DNA of 64,000 bases from NCBI GenBank assembly GCA_030527205.1, contig JAUNBG010000002.1, forward strand, positions 1 through 64,000, read 5' to 3'. Position numbers and translations under genes: made by a program. Below the pieces are notes generated by a model. It had not been told where the DNA came from. It worked only from the letters and a program-made list of their open reading frames with translations, and ran no database searches. Numbering within the stretch: position 1 is the stretch's first letter; every line of letters starts with the position of its first letter. Source of the stretch: Planctomycetia bacterium. GTDB taxonomy: Bacteria; Planctomycetota; Planctomycetia; Pirellulales; Thermoguttaceae. Of the stretch, positions 51,425 to 60,362 are shown one piece after another.

Positions 51425-51899
51425 TTGACTTATCTTATTAAAATAAAAATCGAAACGGACAAATTCAACTTGATGAATACAAAATCTTTTAAATGTTTTT
51501 AATACAAAATACAAATAGGAAGTTCTAAAAACCAGTTTTTTGCAAAAACTCCAGTCGGAAAACGTCGCGAAAACCTGTTCCTGCGGACAAGACGCCCGCG
51601 TTCTAAAGGGGGATTTTTAGAACTTCCTTTGTTTTGCTTTTATGACTTTTTTCATTTTATCATCTTTCGATTCCGTTGAAAAGCCAAAAAGACAATTGCG
51701 TTCGTTTCCTGAAAATGTAAAATAATAATAAATTTGATATAATAAGCAAAAAGTATTAGACTCAAACTGATTTACCGAAGTCAAAATCGACGATGAAATG
51801 ATCTTCTGACAAAAAAAGACGCCAGAAAACGTTGACAAACGGACTTGTTTTATCGCCGATACGCAATACAAACCTTTCCCATTTGTTTAAAGGTCTAAA
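51425..51899. other. Divergent intergenic region with family A element
   Basis: The 475 bases hold family A copy 6 (51518-51627). The rest shows only an AAAGG ribosome binding site before 51900. Confidence 0.55.
51518..51627 (+). repeat. Family A element, copy 6
   Basis: It starts GGAAGTTCTAAAAACCAG and ends GGATTTTTAGAACTTCC. The interior has AAACGTCGCGAAAACCTG and TGCGGACAAGACGCCCGCG. It lies upstream of two divergent genes, the only copy not on the 3' side of a gene. Confidence 0.92.
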
Positions 51900-52340
51900 A
51901 TGTTTTTACGATTTTTATCAAATTATGATTATGAAGACGAATTCAGCTATTTTATTTTTCGAATGGAAACTCTTCTTGCCGCTTTCGTTATTGAAGCGTC
52001 CAAATATATTGATCATTTAACAGACGAACAGGCAAAAAATTATTTCGAGAATTGTTTTGCGCAATGTTTTGATCAAAATAACGAAACGTTAAAAAATTTT
52101 TGGACTCCGCCCTTTCCTTCTATTGAATGGTTTTGGAATTATTTTGATCGGGAATTACCGTTTATGATTCGGGAAGCGAAACGATTGGCTCAAGAGAAAC
52201 AAATTCCTCAAACGCCTGATTTCGATAAGAAAAAAGTTCGAGAATATGCTCGTCGAAACCCGATTTTTTTGGCGCAATTGTCCCCCAATCAATCTGACCA
52301 ATTAATGAGCAATAATCTTGACAACAACCATTCCCATTAG
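51900..52340 (+). CDS. Uncharacterised 146-residue protein flanked by inverted family A elements
   Basis: The translation (MFLRFLSNYDYEDEFSYFIF...) is mostly helical with aromatic segments such as NFWTPPFPSIEWFWNYFD and an Asn/Asp/His-rich tail. AAAGG lies seven bases before the ATG. I recognise no family. It is enclosed by family A copies 6 and 7 in opposite orientation. Amino acid composition and the absence of stop codons over 440 bases favour a real gene, but only moderately. Confidence 0.55.
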   Translation: MFLRFLSNYDYEDEFSYFIFRMETLLAAFVIEASKYIDHLTDEQAKNYFENCFAQCFDQNNETLKNFWTPPFPSIEWFWNYFDRELPFMIREAKRLAQEKQIPQTPDFDKKKVREYARRNPIFLAQLSPNQSDQLMSNNLDNNHSH

Positions 52341-52790
52341 TTCGTTATTTAATCAAAAAGTTCGTTAATTAATCAAAAGCGAAAAAGCAAGATCTGAAAC
52401 AGAAATTCCAACAGAGCGACAATTCTCAAAAAAGAAAGTCATTGAGCTTATACAAACAATAAGGAAGTTCTAAAAACCCGTTGGGAGCGCAGACGTCTCG
52501 TCCGAAGGAACTGGCTTTCGCGACGTTTTCCGAATAGAGTTTATTGCAAAAAACTGGTTTTTAGAACTTCTTGATTGAACAAACAAAAGCGTTTTGATCG
52601 GCATGAAAAATCTTGTTAAAATGCCGAAAATTGCTTCATTTCGACTTTCGATCAAACATTTTTCTTCAACGAATGCGCAAATCTTCTAAAATTGCTCTGG
52701 ACAGTTTTTTTCCTAATTGTTATTCTTTATCGTTTTGTTATTCCCGAAAAAATATTTCAGGGAAATTTATCAATAATTTGATCGATAAAA
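52341..52790. other. Intergenic region with family A element in reverse
   Basis: The 450 bases contain family A copy 7 (52463-52570). Nothing else is recognised. Confidence 0.55.
52463..52570 (-). repeat. Family A element, copy 7 (reverse orientation)
   Basis: It begins GGAAGTTCTAAAAACCCG and ends TGGTTTTTAGAACTTC. The interior reads GCGCAGACGTCTCGTCCGAA, then GCGACGTTTTCCGAAT, which is the reverse complement of the order in the other copies. It is the only reversed copy in the window. Confidence 0.92.
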
Positions 52791-53468
52791 ATGAGAACGG
52801 AGAAATATAAGGAAATGACTACGAAAATTGCTTGGCGACCTTTAATCATCGGTTTTTCCGTCGCAACTCTATTATTCGGAGTTTTGGTTCTGGCATTTTA
52901 TTTGGGCGGAGTTAATGAAAAACGGTTCTCGCAATCGACTCGCGCCATTCCTGTTTGGGCCTCTGCGTCCTGTGAAAGCAATGGATCAGCTTTATCAACA
53001 GGTTATTTTAATGACGGCGTTGAAGCTCTTTATTATCTGGATTCTCAAAACGCTCGACTCTCGGCAGCTATTTTGTCTCGAAACGAACCGAACTTCATCA
53101 AAACGTATACAAGAAACATTCGAATCGATTTAACGGAAGCGGTCAGCAAACTGAATTTGACTTTGCCTGCTAATCCGCAATTTATTATGGTTAGCGGCGA
53201 CGCTGATATTCGTCAATTTGGAGCTGGAGAAATGAATAAACTATCCAAATCCATTCTTTATGTTGCAGAAATCAATTCCGGTATTGTTATGGTTTACGCT
53301 CTTCCCAATTATGGCGATCGCGACCTTGAAATTACAGAAGGCGAAATCAGGTTTTGGACTTTTGCCCGTTTGAACAGCGGCATTAACGGAACCTCAACCG
53401 TCATCAATAATCAGCAACCGCCGCAACAAAAAAGCAATGCCATTGACGCCGGTTTTTTTAATCGTTAA
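52791..53468 (+). CDS. Planctomycete membrane-anchored protein of unknown function
   Basis: The 225-residue protein has one N-terminal membrane helix (IIGFSVATLLFGVLVLAFYL, about residues 20-38) and an extracytoplasmic domain. The segment KLSKSILYVAEINSGIVMVY followed by ALPNYG resembles a conserved block I recall in planctomycete hypothetical proteins (VYVAEVxxGxVxxYAxPW). QFIMVSGDADIRQFG is a second conserved-looking block. The function is unknown. A second ATG at 52815 has AAGG only a few bases upstream, so the start is uncertain by eight residues. Confidence 0.75.
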   Translation: MRTEKYKEMTTKIAWRPLIIGFSVATLLFGVLVLAFYLGGVNEKRFSQSTRAIPVWASASCESNGSALSTGYFNDGVEALYYLDSQNARLSAAILSRNEPNFIKTYTRNIRIDLTEAVSKLNLTLPANPQFIMVSGDADIRQFGAGEMNKLSKSILYVAEINSGIVMVYALPNYGDRDLEITEGEIRFWTFARLNSGINGTSTVINNQQPPQQKSNAIDAGFFNR

Positions 53469-53673
53469 TTTCATTCGGAACATTTTGATGATCCTGAAGT
53501 TCTTTCAATATTTGCCATTTTTTGATTTGATTTTTCACAATCAAAACAATTGACATTTTAAGTTCATTGGAATCGCAAGCGCGGCAATGACAGATCGATT
53601 ATAAAAAGGGCGAAATCTGTTGCTTAAACGATTCGATTTAACCAAAGAAATTTTGATTTTCCTGTTTTATTTT

Positions 53674-54891
53674 ATGAAAGATCAAAAAGAGATGACCAAA
53701 CAAATTTTGCTGACCGTTCTTTTTTTGGGAGGAATATTCCATTCAACTCTTCTTTTGGCTCAAAATGTCAATCAGACGCCAAAATCAGAAGCTTATTCGC
53801 CGTCAGCCAAAGCCATTTGGTCAACGTTACTAACAGGTCGATATTCCCCGGAAATTCTTCAATGGCATGTCGAGCAGCGAAAAAAGTTGTTCGTTCAACG
53901 CCCCAATTCCTTAAATCAACAAAACCAGCAAAATAATGTTCTGTCAGACAATTTTGCTTATAAACAACAACCCCGATTTGCTTATAAACAACAGCCCCGA
54001 TTGACAAATCCCCCCCAATTTCAAAATGGTTGGCGCAATTTTGAACAGGAATCTTCATTTTCCGACAACAATAACGCAATCGTTTATCAAAATCAACAAC
54101 AAATGCCTCAAACAATAAACGATTGGGAAAATAAGAAAAACTCTTCGGAATATGTTCAAATGTTGCGTCGAATGGAATTTTCGCTTTCATCCAAAAACAT
54201 CCCAACTGAATCAAAGTCTGCCCCAATAACCCAACCGCCAACGTCTGCTGTTTTGGCAAAATTGATCATTGGGCATTCAAATGACGAAATCAAAAAATGG
54301 AAAAACGAGAATTCTCAGCTCGCTTTCAGACAAGCTCAACCAAAACCTCAACCATTGCGTATTGAATCATTGATGTCGCCTGCGCAATCTGATTATATTG
54401 CGGTTTTGATCCCTGCCAATTCTCAAATTCTTAATGTCCCAACCCAACAATTATTGGCGGGAAATGAAAAAGACAATATTTTTTTGAATTATTCTTCAGC
54501 CGTTATTCCTTCTTATCCCAATGAGGAGACAAGTTCATTATTTTCAGATGAAATCGCTCAAAATGCGGATTCTTCCTCAAAAATCATTCCTGCGTCAGCT
54601 TTATTAGATCAATCGGCAATGAATGTTCGACCTGCTTTATATATTCAACCAACCCTTGGTTCATCGCAAATCGAAAATTCAACGGCAGAACCCGTTTCTT
54701 CAGAATGGGACAATGACCGTTTTATCGACGACGGGCTTCGTAACAAACCGCAGAAAATGAAAGTTTATCGTCCGAAAGAATCCTCATCGACTTCTTCGTC
54801 TTTACCTGTTGCCAGTCCGCTTCAAACTCAAAACACAAATCAAACAACAATCAATCCCGATCAAAATGGCTGGTCAAATCAACAAAAATAA
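53674..54891 (+). CDS. Secreted Gln/Asn-rich protein of unknown function
   Basis: With the ATG at 53674 the product is 405 residues with a signal peptide (QILLTVLFLGGIFHSTLLLA, cut near LAQ). Two short similar segments (AIWSTLLTGRYSPEILQWHV and VLAKLIIGHSNDEIKKWKNE) look like an internal repeat: A-x-x-x-L-L/I-x-G-x-x-x-x-E/I-x-x-W. The rest is Gln/Asn/Ser/Pro-rich and probably disordered. A 24-bp tandem duplication (FAYKQQPR twice) lies near residue 95. The start could also be 53692 (a Met just before the hydrophobic stretch) or a TTG at 53620. A family A element starts six bases after the stop. Confidence 0.7.
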   Translation: MKDQKEMTKQILLTVLFLGGIFHSTLLLAQNVNQTPKSEAYSPSAKAIWSTLLTGRYSPEILQWHVEQRKKLFVQRPNSLNQQNQQNNVLSDNFAYKQQPRFAYKQQPRLTNPPQFQNGWRNFEQESSFSDNNNAIVYQNQQQMPQTINDWENKKNSSEYVQMLRRMEFSLSSKNIPTESKSAPITQPPTSAVLAKLIIGHSNDEIKKWKNENSQLAFRQAQPKPQPLRIESLMSPAQSDYIAVLIPANSQILNVPTQQLLAGNEKDNIFLNYSSAVIPSYPNEETSSLFSDEIAQNADSSSKIIPASALLDQSAMNVRPALYIQPTLGSSQIENSTAEPVSSEWDNDRFIDDGLRNKPQKMKVYRPKESSSTSSSLPVASPLQTQNTNQTTINPDQNGWSNQQK

Positions 54892-55523
54892 TAAGAGGAA
54901 GTTCTAAAACCCCGGATTTTACAACAACTCCAATTCGGTAAACGTCGTTAAAACTAGTTCTTGCGGACGAGACGTCCGCGCTCCGAAGGGTTTTTAGATC
55001 TTCCTTAAAAGGTTTCGAAAGAAATCCAAAACATAAAAAGCAACAAATCAAAAAAAGTTCGATAATCTCGTCTCTTCAATAAAAGATTCCAAGCGTCAAC
55101 TTATTGAGAACAAAATCATCAATGGCTCACTTGACTTGGATCACAGATTCATCGAGCGACAATCTAAAATTCAAATAAAATCAACCTTATCAAATTTGCG
55201 AACAGAAAGATCAAAGTTTTTTAACAGATTTGAATAGATCGCAATATTTTCATTTTATTCCTTACGAAAAAAGAGAATTTCCGCAAAGAACATTCAAAAG
55301 CGTTTGACTCAACTTGATTTCATTCCGGGATCGTTGGATTCGCAAATCGACAAGCAAGCGACATTGCTCAGGACATAAAGTCTGACATCATTCTCGCTTT
55401 CATTAATCAAAAAACGACAGAAAATCGGTTCTCAAACAGCGTCAAAAAGAATGTTTCATAAAAACCAAATCGTTCGTTCTTTATGAAACATTTGAATGAT
55501 TAAACAAAGAAATCGGAAAAAGT
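54892..55523. other. Intergenic region between convergent genes
   Basis: The 632 bases contain family A copy 8 (54897-55004). The rest (55005-55523) is A/T-rich with GATTCGCAAATCG-like words as in family B flanks, but no full core. No gene is seen. Confidence 0.5.
54897..55004 (+). repeat. Family A element, copy 8
   Basis: It starts GGAAGTTCTAAAACCCCGG and ends GGGTTTTTAGATCTTCC. The interior has the intact palindrome TGCGGACGAGACGTCCGCGC. It begins six bases after the stop codon of the 53674 gene. Confidence 0.9.
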
Positions 55524-56789
55524 TTATTCAAAAACAACAGCAAATGCCCGACCCGTATTCGAATGATTAATCTTTAGAAAAGTCGAAGCATTAATTGAAT
55601 AAGGCAAATTGTTAATAACATTAATCGGACAATCGGTCGCAATGTTCTGACAATTTCTGGTCGCAGGAACTGTTTTATGTTGAATGGCCAGCAAGGATGC
55701 CGCCAATTCGACCGCTCCTGTTCCGCTTCCCAAATTGCCAAAATGCCCTTTTCCTGTAAAAACTGGAATATCATTCAACGTTTTTTGAATTGCCTGGGCC
55801 TCTATTGCGTCTTCGAAAATTGTTCCTAAACCTTCTGCGTTCAAATGTCCCAAATCCTTCGGAGTTCGATCCGCTTCCTTCAAAGCAAGTTGAATTGCTC
55901 GAATGATTGATTCTTCTTGAATACCGATTCTTCCCGTTGGCGCATTGGTTCGCGCTGCGCCTCGAATGGTCGCAATTGGCTGGACGCCTCGAGCTTGCGC
56001 AAACTCTTTGCGTTCTAAAACAAAAGCGGCCGCTCCTTCCCCAATAACCGTTCCAACTCGATCAACATCAAAAGGACGCGGAATGGTTTGCGGATCATTA
56101 GACCAAGGAGCAAGATTATAAGATTTTCCTCGCGCCAAAACTGTCGGATTGATTTTATTGCCGCAACCGCCGCAAACCATAACATCGGCGTCGCCTCGTT
56201 CCAAGACTCGAAACGCTTCGATTAAAGCCGATAAACTGGAACCTCGATCAAGCGTCGGCGTATTATTTGGGCCTCGGGCATCCAATGCAATCCCGATATG
56301 GCAAGCTGGCATATTAGGCAAATATTTGAGCATCCAAAGCGGCATGATTTTTTCCATAGCGCTATGCCCCCAAGTTGAAAAATCATGTTTTCCGCATTGA
56401 ATTCCCGCTTTAAAGGCGTCAACCAATTCTGAAAGTTCCAAACCAATTAAATCGCAACCAAAAATAACTCCGATTCGTTCCGGATCAACGGAACGTTCTT
56501 CGCCGTCTGTGATCAATTGAGCATCTTGACAGGCATGCGCAACCGAGACAACGCCCATTTGTATATCCCGACTCATAACCTTTATGTTTTTTTTAGGTTT
56601 TATATAGTCTTTCGGACGAAAATCGGGAACTTCGCTTCCAATAGGTCGATTCATCATTTGAGTTTCGATCGATTGAAGATAACCAATTCCGCTTTTCCCC
56701 TCACATAATGATGTCCAAAAAGAATCTTTGGTTATTCCAATAGAACTCAGAACGCCAATTCCCGTTAATACAACTTCATTTTTTATCAT
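55524..56789 (-). CDS. Beta-ketoacyl synthase homologue lacking the catalytic Cys-His-His triad
   Basis: The 421-residue protein aligns over its full length with FabF-type ketosynthases (MIKNEVVLTGIGVLSSIGIT, GDADVMVCGGCG, RPFDVDRVGTVIGEGAAAFV). The active-site elbow reads NNTPTLDRGSSLSALI: the nucleophilic Cys is Arg182. The first catalytic His (NAHG in FabF) is Glu319 in LNAEGLGT. The second (GHLLGA) is Asn352 in HFGNLGSGTGA; only Lys347 is kept. So it should not condense acyl chains. It could act as a chain-length-factor-like partner, a scaffold or an acyl-binding protein. No partner ketosynthase, acyl carrier protein or reductase gene is adjacent. No ribosome binding site is obvious. Confidence 0.9.
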   Translation of the reverse strand: MIKNEVVLTGIGVLSSIGITKDSFWTSLCEGKSGIGYLQSIETQMMNRPIGSEVPDFRPKDYIKPKKNIKVMSRDIQMGVVSVAHACQDAQLITDGEERSVDPERIGVIFGCDLIGLELSELVDAFKAGIQCGKHDFSTWGHSAMEKIMPLWMLKYLPNMPACHIGIALDARGPNNTPTLDRGSSLSALIEAFRVLERGDADVMVCGGCGNKINPTVLARGKSYNLAPWSNDPQTIPRPFDVDRVGTVIGEGAAAFVLERKEFAQARGVQPIATIRGAARTNAPTGRIGIQEESIIRAIQLALKEADRTPKDLGHLNAEGLGTIFEDAIEAQAIQKTLNDIPVFTGKGHFGNLGSGTGAVELAASLLAIQHKTVPATRNCQNIATDCPINVINNLPYSINASTFLKINHSNTGRAFAVVFE

Positions 56790-57643
56790 TGCGCTTTAAT
56801 GATTCTTTAATATTTTTTTCTGTGCGACTGCTAACAAAATAATGGGAGCTATTTGTTATCTTATCCGGTTTTCCCAATCCGATTGAAATCCAGCCTTCTC
56901 TTCGAAAGTCAGACAACATCAAGCGAAAGAAAGCAAAGTCTAAAATGCCTCAATCTGGTTTGATCCTTTTCAAATCTTCAGCCGAGTTTGAAATTTTATC
57001 TAATGATAATAAACAAATCATTTATAATTTCAAACTATAATATTAAACGAAATCGACTATTTTAACAAGGAAGTATTAAAAATTTTTTCTTTTCTTAAAA
57101 TTCCTCTGAAAGTTTAAAAACTTATTGGGGAATAAGAATATTGTTCTGTTATTATTCAGTTAAATTTCTAGTTATCGGTTGCAATCGTTACAGAACAAAC
57201 AGGACTTGAGCGCGGACGTCCCGTCCGTATCCGATCAAAAGAGTTGTCCCGACTCTTTGTAAAAACCAACCGTCGTCTATTTATAACATCCCCAAAACTC
57301 TAAAACCAGATTATTCCGAAATAATTATCCATAACTTTACTTTCTATTTTATAGTTATTCTAAAAGGAAGTTCTAAAACCCGGATTTTTCAACAAATGCA
57401 TTTCGGATAGAGTCGTTATAACTCGTTTTTTCGGACAAAATGTCCGCGATCCGAGGGGTTTTTAGAACTTCCTTAAATAGATCAATGCCGGTTCCCTCGA
57501 AGGACTCCGCTCTTTTGTAACCTGTCCGTCGCTGCCTGAATTGCGAATCAGACAATCTCGAATTATCCAAAGTTGAATTGCAATACAAGTTCCTTTTGAG
57601 AACAAAATATGTTCGCCATTAATAATATGAATTCAAATATCAT
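56790..57643. other. Intergenic region between KS homologue and tmk
   Basis: The 854 bases hold family A copy 9 (57366-57472). A GCGCGGACGTCCCGTCCG segment at about 57218-57235 resembles the internal palindrome of family A without its ends, possibly a truncated copy. No gene is seen. Confidence 0.5.
57366..57472 (+). repeat. Family A element, copy 9
   Basis: It starts GGAAGTTCTAAAACCCGG and ends GGGTTTTTAGAACTTCC. The interior (GCATTTCGGATAGAGTCGTT) matches copies 2 and 4 better than the others. It lies 171 bases downstream of tmk. Confidence 0.9.
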
Positions 57644-58270
57644 TTAATATTTTATAAATAGTATTTGGTCGACAATATTCTGTATAGTTTGCGAAACTTG
57701 TTCAGGCGTTCCCGAACTGTCAACGACAATACAACGATTGGGAAAAATTTGATTCCATTTGTCTGCCGCTTTTAAAAAACCGGCGCGAACTCGTTGATGA
57801 AAGTCAATTCCCTTCGATTCCATGCGATCCAAAGGCCGTTTGATCCGTTGCAATGCAATGGTCGGATCAACATCCAATAAAATCATCAAATTGGGCCAAA
57901 CTGTATCAACAGCAATTTCTCCTATTTTCCAAATTTCTTCCATCGAATCCTGAACAGCTATTCCTTGATAAACAAGAGTCGACAAAAGAAAACGGTCACA
58001 CAAAACAATTTGATTTTTTTGAAGAGCAGGCCGAATTATTTCCTCAACCAATTGAGCTCGAGCTGCCATAAAAAGAAACATTTCGCTTTTGACAGATATC
58101 TTTGTTCCATTTTCATTTAACAAAATATTGCGAATAGCCTCGCCCAAGCGCGTACTTCCCGGTTCTCGGCAAAGAATAACCTCTTTTTGTTGTTTTTCAA
58201 AATATTTTTTTAATAAAGAAATTTGTAAACTTTTTCCTGTGCCATCGCCGCCATCAATTGAAATGAACAT
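57644..58270 (-). CDS. tmk: Thymidylate kinase
   Basis: The 208-residue protein starts MFISIDGGDGTGKSLQISLL with the P-loop GGDGTGKS at residues 7-14. The TMK signature CDRFLLSTLVYQGIAV and the LREPGST-type segment (CREPGSTRLGEAIRNILL) are intact. It phosphorylates dTMP to dTDP. AGGAAAA precedes the ATG. A short coiled-coil protein gene lies upstream on the same strand with a 234-base gap. Confidence 0.96.
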   Translation of the reverse strand: MFISIDGGDGTGKSLQISLLKKYFEKQQKEVILCREPGSTRLGEAIRNILLNENGTKISVKSEMFLFMAARAQLVEEIIRPALQKNQIVLCDRFLLSTLVYQGIAVQDSMEEIWKIGEIAVDTVWPNLMILLDVDPTIALQRIKRPLDRMESKGIDFHQRVRAGFLKAADKWNQIFPNRCIVVDSSGTPEQVSQTIQNIVDQILFIKY

Positions 58271-58504
58271 TATTTTCCTGTCGCATTGTTATTCTATTCT
58301 GTATTCGTAAAATTGAGTATACTCAAATTAATTAAAAACCTTCGATCATCTGGTTCGCAAGTTTGACAACAAAGAACGGATTAAGAAATGGCAGGAAACA
58401 GTTGGCAGATTGATTTCAGCAATTCTATTTGACAAATTCGACTTTATTGACATTCCGGTTCAATTTGCGAATGACTTCTTGATCGAATTGATTTGCATGA
58501 GAAA

Positions 58505-58876
58505 TCAAACAGCAATATTTTCTCGATTTTTCGAGGTTAATTCATCTAAAATCCGTTTGGACTGTTCATAAAAGAGTTGTTTTGTTTGCTGAAAATCTTT
58601 CTTTTGAGATTCGAATTCCTGCGTCTGCCGATTTAATTCGGCTTCCTGATTTTGAAGTTTTTCCTGAGTCGTTTGAATGATTTGATTTATTTTCCGCATT
58701 TCCGACTCAAATTCTGCTATTTGCGCATTCAAAACGCTTTCGCGACGATCAATTTCTTCTTCCCTTTTTTTGATTATTGTCAAAACTTGCCGCATTTCTA
58801 TTTGAGACGTTTCATTAATTAAATCAACAGAATCCAAATCATCAAAATCATTTTCTGTTCTTTTGCTAAAATCCAT
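58505..58876 (-). CDS. Small coiled-coil protein of unknown function
   Basis: The 123-residue protein is almost entirely a heptad-like helix rich in Glu, Gln and Ile (EMRQVLTIIKKREEEIDRRE through SEMRKINQIIQTTQEKLQNQ to about residue 115), with an acidic N-terminus. AGGAG lies seven bases before the ATG, the best ribosome binding site in this part of the window, which supports it as a real gene. Likely a structural or scaffolding coiled coil; no family recognised. Confidence 0.75.
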   Translation of the reverse strand: MDFSKRTENDFDDLDSVDLINETSQIEMRQVLTIIKKREEEIDRRESVLNAQIAEFESEMRKINQIIQTTQEKLQNQEAELNRQTQEFESQKKDFQQTKQLFYEQSKRILDELTSKNRENIAV

Positions 58877-59120
58877 TCAATTCTCCTGTTTGCGTTTTTA
58901 CTTCAATCCAGACAATCATAAAAATCGACAAATTCAATCTGAAAATCCAATTTTTTTCTTGTTTTTATTAAAGTCAAAAAAAGAATAATAAAAATGCTCT
59001 AGACGTATTTCATGAAAATCGCTATTCTTCCAATAAATTTATCCTGAAGCTGATAGGGGCACAAGCTTTGTTTTTTGTAATCCAACGACATTAAGGGGCT
59101 TGCAACCTTCAACGATTCCG

Positions 59121-59144
59121 GATTTTCAATTGGCTTGAGCATAA
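59121..59144 (+). repeat. Family B core upstream of the 59178 gene
   Basis: GATTTTCAATTGGCTTGAGC then ATAA is a clear copy preceded by GGGCTTGCAACC. It ends 33 bases before the start codon and points toward it. Confidence 0.75.
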
Positions 59145-59177
59145 TAACCGCTGTTTTTTTTCTGAAAGGATTTAGAT

Positions 59178-59417
59178 ATGGATTTCAATTTTTTTCAATG
59201 GATTCGCGAAGGAGTTAAACGTTCGGTTTTACTCGGCGTTTCCGATGCTGTTCAACAAATGGGAATGCCTCATGATGAGGCGTCGAACAAAGATAAAATT
59301 CTTTCTTTTTTGCAAGATGAAACGTCATCAACAACGCGACGACGATTATCCTCATCAACGTCTGGGACAACAAGAAAACTGGGACGTTCGATTAACGATA
59401 TTCATCCAACAAATTAG
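59178..59417 (+). CDS. Small planctomycete protein of unknown function
   Basis: The 79-residue protein begins MDFNFFQWIREGVKRSVLLG and continues VSDAVQQMGMPHD, then becomes a Ser/Thr/Arg-rich tail. The N-terminal half is compact and conserved-looking and I believe it recurs in planctomycete genomes, but its function is unknown. AAAGGA precedes the ATG. Its promoter region is essentially the family B element. Confidence 0.75.
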   Translation: MDFNFFQWIREGVKRSVLLGVSDAVQQMGMPHDEASNKDKILSFLQDETSSTTRRRLSSSTSGTTRKLGRSINDIHPTN

Positions 59418-59644
59418 CTTGAATAATAAAACATAAATCAATTTTGCATAAAAGAATCGGGAAAAGCTTGAGAGATCATTGATACAGAAGCCAAATTGGG
59501 CAAAACCTTCGCGTTTTCGGATTTTGCTCATCGTTGTTGAGCTTGAAAACCATTGATCTCAATTTTTTAATTGACTGAGAACAAATCGGTAAAATGGGTT
59601 AATTGAGTTATTATTGATGTTATCCAGAATATTTTGACAAAATT

Positions 59645-60265
59645 ATGTTATTGATTGGCATCGTCGGTTGCATTTTTGGTATTCAACAGGCAAACATTTA
59701 TTTTTCCCTTATGAATACAGGACAAAATAACAATAAAAAACACAATATCTATTGGTTTGTCTTTTTTCAGTCTTTGTTTTGTCTTATCTCATTATTATTA
59801 TGCGCAATGATTCCGAATGGATTATTAAGTTTATTTCTGATTATTGGAGGACTGTTTATCTCTGCCAAATCTTACACAGATTTAACAACAATTGAAAATA
59901 AAACTAAAAAAAACAAAACCGAATCAAAATTTCAAAACATTTTTTGCCGTTGGCATTCGATGACTCGGTTGTTGTTGTTGACAAATTCCAAAGCCGTCTA
60001 TATTATTTCGTTATTCAACTGGCTATTTATTTATGCTCCGTTATTAATAATAACAAACAGTATTTTCATTATCATTCGTCCCTTATTTTTCCTGGTTATC
60101 TATTTAATTTCATTTTTAGGAACAAATATTATTTTCCGATTAATCAAAACAAACTTTCCTATGGTTTATTATCCGAAAATATTTCTTAAAAATATTTTAA
60201 ATATTATGACTTTTTTAATCGGCCTCATTTTTCTCGCTTCAGGAATTTTTCATTTCTTTACATAA
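59645..60265 (+). CDS. Uncharacterised integral membrane protein
   Basis: The 206-residue protein has about five or six hydrophobic helices (around 1-18, 36-58, 62-75, 115-140, 143-160 and 182-203) joined by short Lys/Asn-rich loops. The codon use is even more A/T-biased than its neighbours. There is no ribosome binding site before the ATG and no recognised motif. It may be a fast-evolving planctomycete-specific membrane protein; confidence is moderate. Confidence 0.6.
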   Translation: MLLIGIVGCIFGIQQANIYFSLMNTGQNNNKKHNIYWFVFFQSLFCLISLLLCAMIPNGLLSLFLIIGGLFISAKSYTDLTTIENKTKKNKTESKFQNIFCRWHSMTRLLLLTNSKAVYIISLFNWLFIYAPLLIITNSIFIIIRPLFFLVIYLISFLGTNIIFRLIKTNFPMVYYPKIFLKNILNIMTFLIGLIFLASGIFHFFT

Positions 60266-60362
60266 TCAATCTTTTTTATTAATCAACTTGACAAAACCTG
60301 ACGATTATAACGAAAGATTCGATTATTAGTTTTGGGACAAAATCCATTCATGAGGAACCCCA

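Noticed and set aside
14409-57472. CRISPR interpretation of the family A copies
   Set aside because: The copies are scattered over 43 kb, are over 100 bases long and are not separated by regular spacers; no cas genes are present.
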